Shown piece by piece: positions 23,301 through 33,824 of a stretch of 64,000 nt of DNA. The notes below the pieces were generated by a model. That model searched no databases, was not told the DNA's origin, and worked only from the letters and a program-made list of their open reading frames with translations. Location of the stretch: assembly GCA_950295325.1 (NCBI GenBank), contig OX485805.1, positions 58,936,283-59,000,282 on the forward strand. Reading direction: 5' to 3'. Numbering within the stretch: the stretch's first letter is position 1; each line of letters starts with the position of its first letter. This DNA is from Polytrichum commune. Taxonomy: Eukaryota; Streptophyta; Polytrichopsida; Polytrichales; Polytrichaceae. The translations under genes and the position numbers were made by a program.

Positions 23301-24442
23301 CGAGTGCCTTCCACACCTTCAACTTCTCCTTCTGATGGTTGGGATCGTCCCACTCAGTCATTAGTTGGATTTTCTTGGAAGCCTCAACGCCTGTGTTGGC
23401 CGTCTATGAGCCAAAAATTGCCTTTCTAAATTGTCGCCCACATTTCAGGGGTAGGCATTTTCTTCAGTCCCTGGGGCATCACTACAATGGTTTGCCTGTC
23501 GTCTTTGAATTGTTCGCTAACGATCTGCGCGATTATCCAATCGACGTAGGCGTCTTCTTTTGCCCGCACACATTTTTCTGGTGGCGCGAGATGACACTGA
23601 CTGATGTTCACGTCGAATTTGAAATCCCTGCCCATGAAAAAGCAATGGGAGCACTTGGTCGTGAAATTGTTCACGATTTTTTGGATCTCCCCTGCATCCA
23701 CTTCCTGCCCTGGCTTCGGCATGCGCAATTCGGGAGAGACTGGCTCGTCAGTCATCACAGATGACTCTCTGGCCCTCTTGGAGGGAGTTGTTTGGCGGCT
23801 GCCAGAAGGCGTAGGAGTCTCGCTAACCGCCGGTGTCTCCGATGGAGTGGTTCGTCTTGAGCTAGCCGGGACTGGTTGCGGCATCCTCACCGATTGAGGC
23901 CTTGACGACCCTGCACCTTCCTCAGTGGGTACCTTCCGCATGACGGGTTGCTGAGACTTCGTTTTGCTCTGCAGGGCTTTGTTGAGCACGCTGATTGCAT
24001 GCTTTAGTTTCGTAAACCGGCTCGAGACCTTTGTGTTCGATGTACTGGCATCGATGAAAATTGTCTCGGGTTTGATTACATCAGGTTCGACACATGACTC
24101 CCTTGCATATGTAGCGTCAAAGGGTTCGACGAACTGGTACAGAAACATATGAGCATTCTGCACAGCGCTGTTCTCAAGGATGACGTCTGCGTAGTCTCCA
24201 AGAGACTGGACCGACGCCACCTCCCATCCCGTAAGAGTCGCCCAGGTATGTTTTTCCACGGTCCCTACTTTGACAACAAATATCATTTTGTAAAGGGAGG
24301 TTTTTACTACTTGAATTGACCAGGCGAGGACAAGCCCGTCCTTAGGGACATATGAGTCATCTTGAGGTGTTTCGTGCTCCTGCCATAACACGTCTGGCGC
24401 AAGCATGAACCACCTTTCTCCTGGTTTTTTCTTTGGGGCCAT
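19921..24442 (-). CDS. Large element-borne protein with a beta-class DNA methyltransferase-like core
   Basis: Predicted exons, in transcription order, are 24442-23486, 23403-23107, 22903-21572 and 21417-19921, all phase 0, about 1360 aa. The 21572 donor (GTAAGT) and the 22903 and 21417 acceptors are good; the others are weaker. The N-terminal 320 residues are unrecognised, with a Ser/Thr/Pro linker. Residues of about 650-890 look like the beta-class N6-adenine/N4-cytosine or MT-A70 fold in the order motif IV (VTFEPL, where DPPY is expected), a strand-helix unit (DVWLWIVED, then YDLVRKL), and motif I (CIFNVFGGSKPLYAAM) followed by LGLNIYSYIEDSD, placed like the SAM-binding loop and the acidic residue after strand 2. 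Because motif IV is not DPPY, activity is doubtful. The last exon has an acidic run (about eight Glu), a coiled coil and a Pro/Met-rich tail. The fold call is inference. Confidence 0.6.
21486..21543. repeat. Dyad repeat copies 4-5, in an intron
   Basis: Two copies lie at 21486-21507 and 21522-21543, both with central AC, inside the 145-bp intron 21418-21571 of the methyltransferase-like gene. Confidence 0.95.
22994..23106. repeat. Dyad repeat copies 6-8, in an intron
   Basis: Copies lie at 22994-23014 (centre AG), 23040-23060 (AG) and 23085-23106 (AT). They are spaced about 45 bp apart within the intron 22904-23106 of the methyltransferase-like gene. The first two bases of the copy at 23085-23106, read on the minus strand, would serve as the 5' splice site. 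Confidence 0.9.
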
Positions 24443-24469
24443 CTGCAAAGAAAGAAGCAAGGATGTTAG

Positions 24470-24832
24470 TTTCGGTCATTCGACCCAAACTTCTTCACAA
24501 TAGATTAAATGTCACGTGATGGAAGGGAAATGTAATGCATCAACGCATTTATTTTTGGATTGTGTCTTGTTATTTTTGAACTTCATTTATATGTTTATAT
24601 GGCATTTCGTTATCTTGGGTGGATTTGCGTTTTATATTGTCATCAAGGATATCTTGATAAGTTTATATTGTAGAGGTTGCGTTTGGGTCGACCGACCCAA
24701 ACAGCATGATGTGCTTTGGGTCGACCGACCCAAACAGCAGGATGTGCTTTGGGTCGAGCGACCCAAATAGCAGGCTGTGGTTTGGGTCGATCGACCCAAA
24801 CTATAGGCTGTGTTTGGGTCGCCTCCCCAAAC
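24470..24832. repeat. Dyad repeat copies 9-14, upstream of the methyltransferase-like gene
   Basis: Copies lie at 24470-24490 (degenerate), 24681-24702, 24715-24735, 24748-24768, 24780-24801 and 24812-24832 (degenerate). Five are packed at 32-34 bp spacing, about 240-390 bp upstream of the predicted start at 24442. That is a plausible promoter or protein-binding array; the regulatory role is inference. Confidence 0.9.
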
Positions 24833-27426
24833 TGTTATATTTTAATATAGTTTTTTGAACTTGGCATGTAGCATATACAGTGCTTATGCGTTGTGTATGC
24901 TACAACAACATGAATTAACAAACACATGTTTGATTTAATAACATAGAATACCTTTCAGGGTTGTTGTTGCAGCAGGGATGGAATGGATCTGGTGTTCTTC
25001 TTCCAATAACACACAAACTACAGAATGCAACTCACACACACTCTGAAATTTCCAAGCATCTACTGAATATTTCAAACAGTTCTTTAGTCTCTCAACACAG
25101 ATCAAAAGCCTGTGTCTTTCAACAAGCTTTTGAATCTCTCAAACAACAACTGAAACTCTCAAAACAACAACTGAATCTCTCAAACAACAACTGAAACTCT
25201 CAAAACAACAACTGAATCTCTCAAACAACAACTGAAACTCTCAAAACAAGAACTGAATCTCTCAAACAACAAGTGACCCTTTCAAATGACTTTTCTATCT
25301 CTCAAACACCTCCTCATTATCTTTGAAGAACTCCTAAAGCTCACGAGCACTCCAGAAACATAATAACTCCAAAACCCGCAAAAAATTACACATGTGATAC
25401 AAATCTACAATCACATGCACTTCGAAACACAAACTAAAGCTCTCACAGAATGTTGTAAAACACTTCACGACTCCTCTACGAACTCCCTTCACCTTCACGC
25501 CCTGAAACCCTCCTCTGTAGGTTTCTGTTCTATTCTAAACTCCTCCTAACTTCTAAGATTGCAGAAGTTCTACTGTGAATAGAGCAAGAGAAAGCAGGGA
25601 AATAGACGAAGTAGAGAGAAAGAGAAAGCAGGGAAATAGCTAAAGAGAGCCTGAATCGCCTCGGCGCTTCGTGAAAGCGGCGCTTCAAGAGAGGCGGCGC
25701 TTCCAAACGAGGCGCGGAGCGAGTGCTTGGCGAGGAGAGAGAGAGAAAGAATGAAAAAAAGTGACGGTTGGGGTTTTGTTTGCCTCGGGAATTGGCGCCC
25801 AACCGCACGAATAGGGTGCCCACAAGATTAGGGCACCAACGGAAATAGGGTTACGCGGGACCCAAAATCCTAAAGCCTAACTCAAACCCCTTAGCGGGGA
25901 TTAATTTTTTAACGACACTTTGGAGTACCCTAAGGTTCCACATCAACTGCGGTAATCTACAAAACTAACCATTTATATAACTAATGGATTTTAACAACGC
26001 AACTTTATGCTAAAACTAAGACTCAACCCCTACTTACATGACACCATAACCTTAATTTTCCAAACAAGTTGAAATCATTGGTTTATCTTTTGTTTGAGCA
26101 CGTTAGGAAAATAATACAATTGCGTGACATTGAACGATGTAATCATTGACATTTAGACTTTACCAATGATGCCAACAACTCACACAATATTCCATGAATA
26201 AAAAAGATAACCCCCACCCCCCAACATGAAATTCCGAAATTTAGAAGACTTGAATGTGGAGCCTAAATGAATACCTTCCCAAAGTGCATTTTGTCAGGGT
26301 TTTGAATTGCATGATCCTTATTTCAACATGCTAACATGCTCAAGTTTTTAGTACATCCCATAGATATTCACTATGATGCATGACATAGTCGCCAATAAAC
26401 CGTGGATCATGATATATTTACTTGGGATGTGATATAAAAGTAAATTGGAGAAGCACAACATCGTATGAAGCCATGAAATCAATCATGTTCTTATTCAATG
26501 TTCCCTCCACGTATATTAGATAATGGCGCAAGATAAAGTAGATGTTGTTTGTATATGGAGGCAATACTGAACAACTAGGAGATTTGGTGTTTAGGAGTTA
26601 GGGTTATAACATATTAATCTATCCAATATTAACGTATAACATTGTCTTAATGGTGAGAAGAGTCTTATAGGAAGGTTATAGTAAAGACAATCTTGATTAC
26701 GTTAATAAGTTATTTGGGACGTTTAAACGTGATATACTGATTGGTCTTGTGTTTAGGAAAAAAAACATTTTATGTTGTGGATGTTATTAGGGTTAAGGGG
26801 CCGGACTTTGGATATTTGTCTCACTTTGATGAATCACATAGTCGCCAATATACATGGTATTTAATATATGGAATGTAATATAAGACTAAATCGGATAAAT
26901 ACAACATCAAATTCATGTTGTTATTCAATGTTCCCTCCGCATATATTAGATAATGGCGCAAGATGTAATAGATGTTGTTTGTATATGAAGAAGAGTCTAA
27001 TAGGAAGGTTACAGTAACTGCAATGTTATTTGGGATGTTTAAACATGATATTATACTAAATATTGGTCTTGTGTTTATTCAATACAGATTTCATGTTGTG
27101 GATGTCATAAGGGGTTAGGGTACAACTTTGGATGTTTTCCTCACACACATTAGTAAACTTGAAGTGAACTTGAGGATGGATTCAAATATCATTGAAAGAT
27201 TGAACTAAAAAGCAACATTGGTGGTTTGTATCCCCTTAACGACGTCCGCATATGTTCGTCATTGCCACACTTGCATGCGAGAGATAGAGCAATGTTGTAT
27301 GCAATCATTACAAATGACATAACATGTTCTTTAAAAGCTTTTGTCACTGGCATTGCTGCAAATTGAGATTTGGAACAATAAATCAACTTTGTCATGACAT
27401 CATTTGTTTTCAATATTAATAATTCC
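24833..27426. other. Central non-coding part of the large element
   Basis: No gene is recognised. 25130-25280 is a short tandem array around CTCTCAAACAACAACTGAA. 26380-26600 and 26820-27010 are a diverged direct duplication sharing ACATAGTCGCCAATA and TTAGATAATGGCGCAAGAT. The rest is AT-rich with many stops in all frames. Confidence 0.45.
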
Positions 27427-28573
27427 CAGGGTTGTCTATTGTGTCGTGACGGAGGGTAATCCCGGCATAATGTCATGCCGTCACGACACGTATCCGTCAC
27501 GACATTATGCCGGATGCTGTCTTTATCCTGACGGACTTGAATTTTACCGATTTTTTTGTGTAATTACATTAACCCAATTCAGACACGTAGGATTTACAAT
27601 GTCCACGTGTGATGACATGTCAGCAAAGTAAAGGTAAAGTGGGGAAAAATTTACTAGAGCCCGTCCGCCCCCCCGTCCGCTCCGTTCCCAACCCCGTACG
27701 CCCCGTTCCCCCCCCCGTCCGCGCCCCGTTCCCCCCCGTCCGCCCCTCCGTCCGCTCCCCCGTCCGCCCCAGTTTTTTTTTTTTTTTTTTTTTTTCCCCC
27801 CCCCCCCCCTTCCCCGTCCGCCCCATTTTTTTAAAAAAAAATTCCCCCCCCTCCGTCCGCTCCCGTTCCCCCCCGTCCGCCCCAGTTTTTTTTCCCTTCC
27901 CCGTCCGCCCCATTTTTTTTAAAAAAAATTCCCCCCCCCTCCGTCCGCCCCCGTTCCCGACCCCGTCCGCCCTGTTCCCAACCCCGTCCGCCCCGTTCCC
28001 CCCCGTCCGCGCCCCGTTCCCCCCCCCGTCCGCCCCGTTCCCAACCCCGTGCGCGCCCCGTTCCCCCCCGTCCGCCCCTCCGTCCGCTCCCCCGTCCGCC
28101 CCAATTTCCCCCCCCCCTTCCCCGTCCGCCCCATTTAAAAAAAAAAAATTCCCCCCCCCTCCGTCCGCCCCCGTTCCCAACCCCGTCCGCTCCGTTCCCC
28201 CCCCGTCCGCTCCCGTTCCCCCCGTCCGCCCCCGTTCCCGACTCCGTTCCCCCCCCCACCCCCGTCCGCCCCACCCTCGTCCCCCGTCCGCCCCACACCC
28301 TCCTTAGTCGTTTTTTACTACTTTGATTTTAACAAAATGGTAAACAAAATGGCAAAATGATTTACCTGGCGCTAGGCATATCCACGACCACGTCGGCGTT
28401 TTCTGCCACATAGGACGCCACCTTGGCAAGAAGGTAAGTATTTTACCCACCCTAGTCCGTTCCCCCTATGTTGACCCTACGTGGACCCTATTGTGTCGTG
28501 ACGGAGGGGTCCGTCACGACACGACACGACATGACGGCACGACACCGTCATGACGTCGCGATAGACAACCCTG
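27427..28573. mobile_element. Non-autonomous hAT-like element, 1147 bp, 8-bp TSD
   Basis: The ends are CAGGGTTGTCTAT and its inverse ATAGACAACCCTG (one inner mismatch region), flanked by a perfect 8-bp direct repeat ataattcc (27419-27426 and 28574-28581). A CAGGG terminus with an 8-bp duplication is the hAT signature. Each end carries nested GTCGTGACGG/CCGTCACGAC inverted repeats. There is no transposase. The core, 27655-28310, is a C-rich low-complexity tract. It is inserted inside the large CACTA-ended element. Confidence 0.85.
27655..28310. repeat. C-rich low-complexity tract (GTCCGCCCC units)
   Basis: About 650 bp is made of irregular repeats of CCCCGTCCGCCCCGTTCC with poly-T, poly-A and poly-C runs. 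The minus strand has dozens of G runs of four or more and could form G-quadruplexes. Open frames through it are low-complexity artefacts. Confidence 0.85.
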
Positions 28574-29618
28574 ATAATTCCTCATGCGAGGATCTTAATA
28601 ACTACACTTTAACTATTGTATTTTTTGTGACTCTTACCATAAGGCGTTACACAATGTTTAGACTTCATTTGTCTACATATTGGTTAAAATATACCGTAAT
28701 GTTTGAGTTCAAATATAGTAATATAATGATTTAATATGTATATGATGCATTAGAGTGATATTGTAGAAGTCTTTATTCTAAATCACTTATCACAAACATT
28801 TTCCCTCATGACACTTGAAAAACATTATGTGGCCGCCACCCTTTTCCCAATGGTGCATGTCATATCCGTCATTGCCACAATTGCATGCGAGAGAATAGAG
28901 CAACGTTTTAGGGTTTAGGGGAGACAAATAAATAATTTTATTCATCATGACAATGGCCTCAAGCCTTCGAAACTCTCTCATAATTGCAGCCTCCAAATGG
29001 CCCTAACCCCACCGAAATAGGTTTACACATGAAAACATTGAATGGAGTTGTGTTTTGGTCTACATATTGGTTAAAGTATACCGTCATGACACTTGAAAAA
29101 ATCAATGTGGCCGCCACTGTTCCTCCCAATGGCGTGTGTCATATCCACCCAAAACAAAATAAATAGATTAAATATCATAGACTAAGTCATATGACGGCTG
29201 GGGTATCAGAGGGGCATTGATAGATGCGCATTTTCTACTATAAACAGAAAACAGGGAATTATGTCAGGAGGTTTGAAATAACCTCTGCAGGAGAACAAGG
29301 CGGGAAAGGCATCAAATGAGGAAGTCGGAGAAACAGAGGTGGATAGTATAAAGGGACGCACCCTCCAAAAGTCTTTCCTTTTTTGCTCTTCTCCCACTCT
29401 TGAATTCGTTGAGAGAACTCTTAGTCGGAGCTATACTTCAAGGTTCGTGCATGCTGCCGTTCATTAGCACTTATCCACAGCATGCAAGTTCATGAGCACC
29501 TATCCACAGCATGGAAGCCCACCGGGAACTTTGCAATGATCTCAAAATCATATGGGATTTCGGATTATCCACCGCATTATCCGCCGGATTTTGCGGGTTC
29601 TAGTGTGACACTTATAAG
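28574..29618. other. Non-coding part of the large element's right arm
   Basis: No gene is recognised. Two diverged units, near 28808 and 29088, share GACACTTGAAAAA and TGTGGCCGCCAC, an old duplication of about 60 bp. Confidence 0.4.
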
Positions 29619-30050
29619 GTTTGGGTCGGCCGACCCAAACCCCTCCGCTAGTGTGGGCGGGTTTCAGCGTGACACTGATCAGGTTTGGGTCGGTCGACCC
29701 AAACCCCTCCACTAGTGGGGGCGGGTTTCAGCCTGACCATGAGAAGGTTTGGGTCGGTCGACCCAAACCCCTGGACCAGTGTGGGCGGGCTTGACCAAAA
29801 CCCCTCGACCCCTTGCCATAGAATGTTTGGGTCGACCGACCCAAACCCCAACCCCAGTTTGGGTGGCTGGAGGTTGACCATGAGAAGGTTTGGGTCGGTC
29901 GACCCAAACCCCTGGACCAGTGTGGGCGGGCTTGACCAAAACCCCTCGACCCCTTGACATAGAATGTTTGGGTCGACCGACCCAAACCCCAACCCCAGCT
30001 TGGGCGGCTGGAGGTTGACCATAAGAAGGTTTGGGTCGGTCGACCCAAAC
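29619..30050. repeat. Dyad repeat copies 15-21, in a 141-bp tandem array
   Basis: Copies lie at 29619-29640, 29683-29704, 29747-29768, 29825-29846, 29888-29909, 29966-29987 and 30029-30050. The first three are spaced 64 bp apart. From 29747 the sequence repeats with a period of 141 bp, about 2.2 units, each unit holding two dyads with alternating GT and AC centres. The array ends about 190 bp before the DUF7869-type reading frame, so it could be its promoter region. Confidence 0.95.
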
Positions 30051-30240
30051 CCCCTCCCAAAATTGTTTTTGGAACTTGCGCAAAGTGTTGTGAGTTCACA
30101 TTGTAGTTGTGTTGCAAATGTCTTTATCCTTGGTGTCCCCATTTATCATGATGTTTTGCATTTTTCGATATTTGATTCTTTTGAACCCTTATATGGTGTG
30201 CATGTTTGTTGAGGTTTCATGTGCATGTGTGTAGGCGAAA

Positions 30241-33200
30241 TGGAGGGAGTTGGTGGAAGAGGGGATGCCTTCTCTGAAGACATGGGCAACTCCCATTCTT
30301 CTTCTGGGGATGACCTAGACATTGTCGGGGAGGATAGTTTTGGTGACAATGCAGATGAAGGTCCTTTGGGGAGTCCTTCGCCATCTGCGCCTTCTTGCCC
30401 CACTGTGGAATGTGTTGGGCTTTCACGAGCTTCATGGGTGAATTTGGATGTGGTACTTGTTAATGACAATGGAGTTGTTGTGGCGGAGGGTATTTGTCGT
30501 AACACACATCCACAAGATTGCATTGATGAAAATCCCCTTGGCACCGACGACGTTGGAGTTGTTATATTGGAATCACTCGTACATTCCGAAGTGAATCCAA
30601 CTCATAGGTTCTCGTTGCGAAGGTGACCGTTGAGGAATGTGACAATTGATGGGGTTAATTTGCATGAGCATGAGCGACGACACATCCAAATCCAACAGGA
30701 GCTCCAAGCAAACATTCGGCCACGCAAAGGCCTACGGAAGTACGATACATTGGCACGTCCTACTCCGTCTGCAAATGAGTGTAAACGTCAAAGGTTGCTC
30801 TGTGAGGAGTCTATTAGAGAAGTTGCCACAAAGGATTGTTGTGTACATCGTTGTTGCCAATTGTTCCCAAGGGATAAATTGAAGGCCATCCGCGAGGAAA
30901 TGTGGCTTGGAGATTTCCGTCTAAGATCCACCAAGAAGCTTGATGTCCATAGGGCGATACATGTGAACGGAGCGGGTCGCAAGGTCATCACCCTTGAGAG
31001 CATAGACGTGTGTTGTACGGCATGGTACACCATTCACGGTGTGTCGAAAGCGGAATTTTATAGACAAGCCGCGTATGCCAAGGAAGGACGCCGGTCCCGT
31101 CACCATGGGAATACGGGCTCAAAGTAACCAAGGGAAGCAACGAGACAAGCAACAGCCACTCTGGCAACCATCATTGTCCCCCTTGCCGATGCAATGCCGC
31201 ACAAAACACCGGTGAAAAGGTTGTGGAGAAGGTTCTTCCTACAGTCACGAAATGGAAAGACATATTGTTGGACGTAAACGCAGTTGGCGAGAAGGCCGGG
31301 TTGGATCCAATTTCGTTGTCGAAATTAAGTGCTATCAAGAAATCGAACTTTAGCGAATACATTACAAAAAGACGAGGCGACAAATTTGCCCGTTGTTCCA
31401 AATGCGAGAAGTTGAAACGCCTTCAAGATGCACACACGATGGGGACAGAGTCCTATGCCGCACATCAAATGAACTATTTCAAGCATGTGAACATGCAAGA
31501 GGCACACCGTAATGATTACTACACAAATAGAGCTTTGTCCATCTCCAGGCCTTTGGAGGTCCTTACAATCATCCATGACAAAATGGACCATGCCAAAACA
31601 GCCTCACCATGTTTTGCAAATCGAATAAAAGCCACGGACGGCCTTTTTAAGCTTCCTGTTTTGGTTACAGGTGATTTGGATAACAATTGCATTGCGTTAC
31701 CTCAACACAAATTTGTGCTTTTAGGTTTGTACTTGGGGCCATAGATGTACACCATGTGAATTTTTTGGTGTTATAGTTGAATATTAAACCATTGGGTTGG
31801 CTTTGCAGGAATGATTGCACATGGACATGGCGATGTCAAGTATGCTCATTATGCTCTTGATTTGTATCCGGCGGATTCAAACCACACGATAGGGTCATTT
31901 GCAAAGTTTTTACGTGATTTGGAGAAACCGCCGTCCTATTCATCAAGATTGTTATTTGAAAACTCGGGATCAACACCTCTATATGAAGCGGTCTTAGATG
32001 GAAGAGATGTATGCGTGCACTCCTTGCCAGAGCCACCAAGTGAAGATGTGATTGCCAAGAAGTTGCCCCCAACTCTGCGTGTCCAATTGGACAATTGTGC
32101 GAAGGACAATAAAAATAGATATGTTTTTGCATATTGGTCGTTGTTGGTGGCGAAAGGCATTTTCAAGGAGGTTTTTATGTCCTTTCTATTGGTAGGCCAC
32201 ATGCACGACGATATCGATGCATCTTTTGGGCGGTGGAGCATGAAGTTGCGCGAGGAGGATTTTCCAACAATTCCATTGTTGATGAAGTCGTACATGGATT
32301 TGGAGAACATTCCCGTCATCCCCCATATGATCGAGGAGGTTCCCGACTTCAAGGCATTTATAGAACCGTATATTCGAAGCGGAGCTCACCGATTGATCGG
32401 ACATACGAAGGCACAACAATTTCGGTTCTACGTGCGTGACAATGGTGTCCCCGCCATGCAATACAAGTTGTTGTGCACGTCACAAGACTGGAGCCCGCCG
32501 GAGGGTCTCCTTGTATGGCGTGTTGATGGGGAGGGAAGGACGATGTTGCCTGACGGAGAGCCTAAGCCTTGCAAACCAATACCCATGAAGAATTTGGAGG
32601 ACATTTGTAAAGGCATATCAGGCTTCATACAGTATTGGGAGAGTTTGAGGGTAGCGGATGTTGGTGGATCGTGTTGGCTTCGTTACGGAAGTTGGATACA
32701 ATATTGGACACGTGTTCGTGGCGCTTTGGCAAACCTTCATCAAGATACACCCCTTACTTTAAGGCATGGGTTTTAGCCACAAACACATGTCAATGTACAA
32801 GCTTCGGAGGCTAGTCTTTTGGGAAATGGAGAGGTTCGAGAGGAGTTTGATGTGGACGACCATTACGTGGGGCCTGCTAGTAGTCGTCCGCCACCATCTT
32901 TCCGCATTGCAGTGGATTGTCATGAAGGTTATATGCTCATTTTGCGTCCTGAAGACGAGACATATGCAAAGCCAGTGTGGGTGGCAAGAGCTTTGTCCAA
33001 ACCCAATTTTGTAACTTCCAGCCCTCATTTTCGACAAATACAAGTGGAGTACTACCGACCGACGGCGAGGAATGAAGATGTGATTCGGCATTATACAAGC
33101 TGGGATACAAACCCTAACTTTCGGTGGAAGGTGGATTCTGAGCACGGTCCATCTTGGGTAGATACAGATTCCATATTCATAGCATGGAAACCACGGAAAA

Positions 33201-33295
33201 ATCATAGTGGATCAGTGTCCATCCCTCAAAAGTACATAACTTTTGCAAAAGACAACCTTGCTCGGATCGCAGAAGATGCAACCCACGTTGAATGA
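30241..33295 (+). pseudogene. DUF7869-type gene, candidate transposase of the large element (decayed)
   Basis: The frame begins near 30241. Blocks typical of DUF7869 proteins, as I recall the family, are VQLDNCAKDNKNRYV (near 32080) and FLLVGHMHDDIDASFG (near 32185), with VLVTGDLDNN upstream and a His/Cys-containing region (CSKCEKLK) before them. The conserved acidic residues could form an RNase H-like DDE/D site; this is inference. A clean intron, 31725-31808 (donor GTTTGT, acceptor TTTGCAG), splits the core. In-frame stops lie at 30624, 31125 and 32774, and the frame changes near 31205, so this copy is probably inactive. It is the only transposase candidate in the element. Members of this family occur in algae and protists in many copies. 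Confidence 0.65.
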
Positions 33296-33363
33296 GAAGT
33301 TGAGAGGATTGTGTTAGCATGATTATAGTGTAATATGTAATTCGACGAATATATATTACTCAT

Positions 33364-33824
33364 ATGTGTGCTCCTCAAACTTGGGGCAAAGTTTGGGTAG
33401 AACTTGCGAATGCTATATTGTTTGGGGTTGGATGAATATCCATTTACTATATTTCAATACAGTTGTGAAGTTCATTTTTTTATTAAGTTTGGGACTAAAT
33501 TTTCCATTGAAGAAAAATGCATTTATTGCATGTACTTTGTATGTTGCAAGGTCTATATTTTATTGACCATGCTAATAATAGAAATCATTTTATATGTTTT
33601 TTGGGTGAAACTAGTTTGGAGTGCTCTACCCAAAGTGTTTTTGTTGATGAAGTTGGTGTTGAGTGCTCTACCATATGTGCTTATGTCCACACATAATAGA
33701 TTTGGGATATTATAACATATAATATATTTGAGATTGTTCTCAATATAGTTTCGGAACACGGAATGTTGTTTGATCCATATATTAATTTGAGACTAGAGAA
33801 AGTCTCAATTTAACGAATATAGTG
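33364..33824 (-). repeat. Right end of the large element with subterminal repeats
   Basis: Units with GTTTGGAGTGCTCTACCC at 33614 and GTTGAGTGCTCTACC at 33657 resemble the left-end subterminal units (GTTTGGATTGCCCTACC). The terminal inverted repeat occupies 33803-33824. Confidence 0.7.

Larger units (their letters stand above)
17204..33824. mobile_element. Large (about 16.6 kb) CACTA-ended DNA transposon with cargo genes
   Basis: The left end starts CACTATATTCGTTAAATTG and the right end (33803-33824) is its exact inverse over 22 bp. Both arms carry subterminal repeats with the theme GTTTGGA-TGCYCTACCYAAA (17345-17590 on the left, 33611-33690 on the right), typical of CACTA elements. Inside are an FCP1-like gene and a methyltransferase-like gene (minus strand), a decayed DUF7869-type gene (+), and 21 copies of a 22-bp dyad. 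A hAT-like element is nested at 27427-28573. No matching 3-bp target duplication is seen (gaa on the left, ttt on the right), so one flank may have changed or the element may not follow CACTA rules. An inverted, identical end lies at 1-1775. Confidence 0.75.

Noticed and set aside
27609-28307. 232-residue Pro/Ser/Arg-rich frame and its minus-strand partners
   Set aside because: They run through a low-complexity C-rich tract and homopolymers inside a hAT-like element; no coding signal.
29200-29220. GGGGTATCAGAGG as a Met-tRNA primer-binding site
   Set aside because: Imperfect match, no LTR next to it and no polymerase downstream.
19892-30050. CRISPR-like array
   Set aside because: Spacing is irregular, repeats are full dyads partly in coding sequence, and the host is a eukaryote.
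29648-30142. Overlapping frames on both strands with FGSTDPN-like repeats
   Set aside because: They are translations of the dyad array; all frames of a palindromic repeat stay open together.
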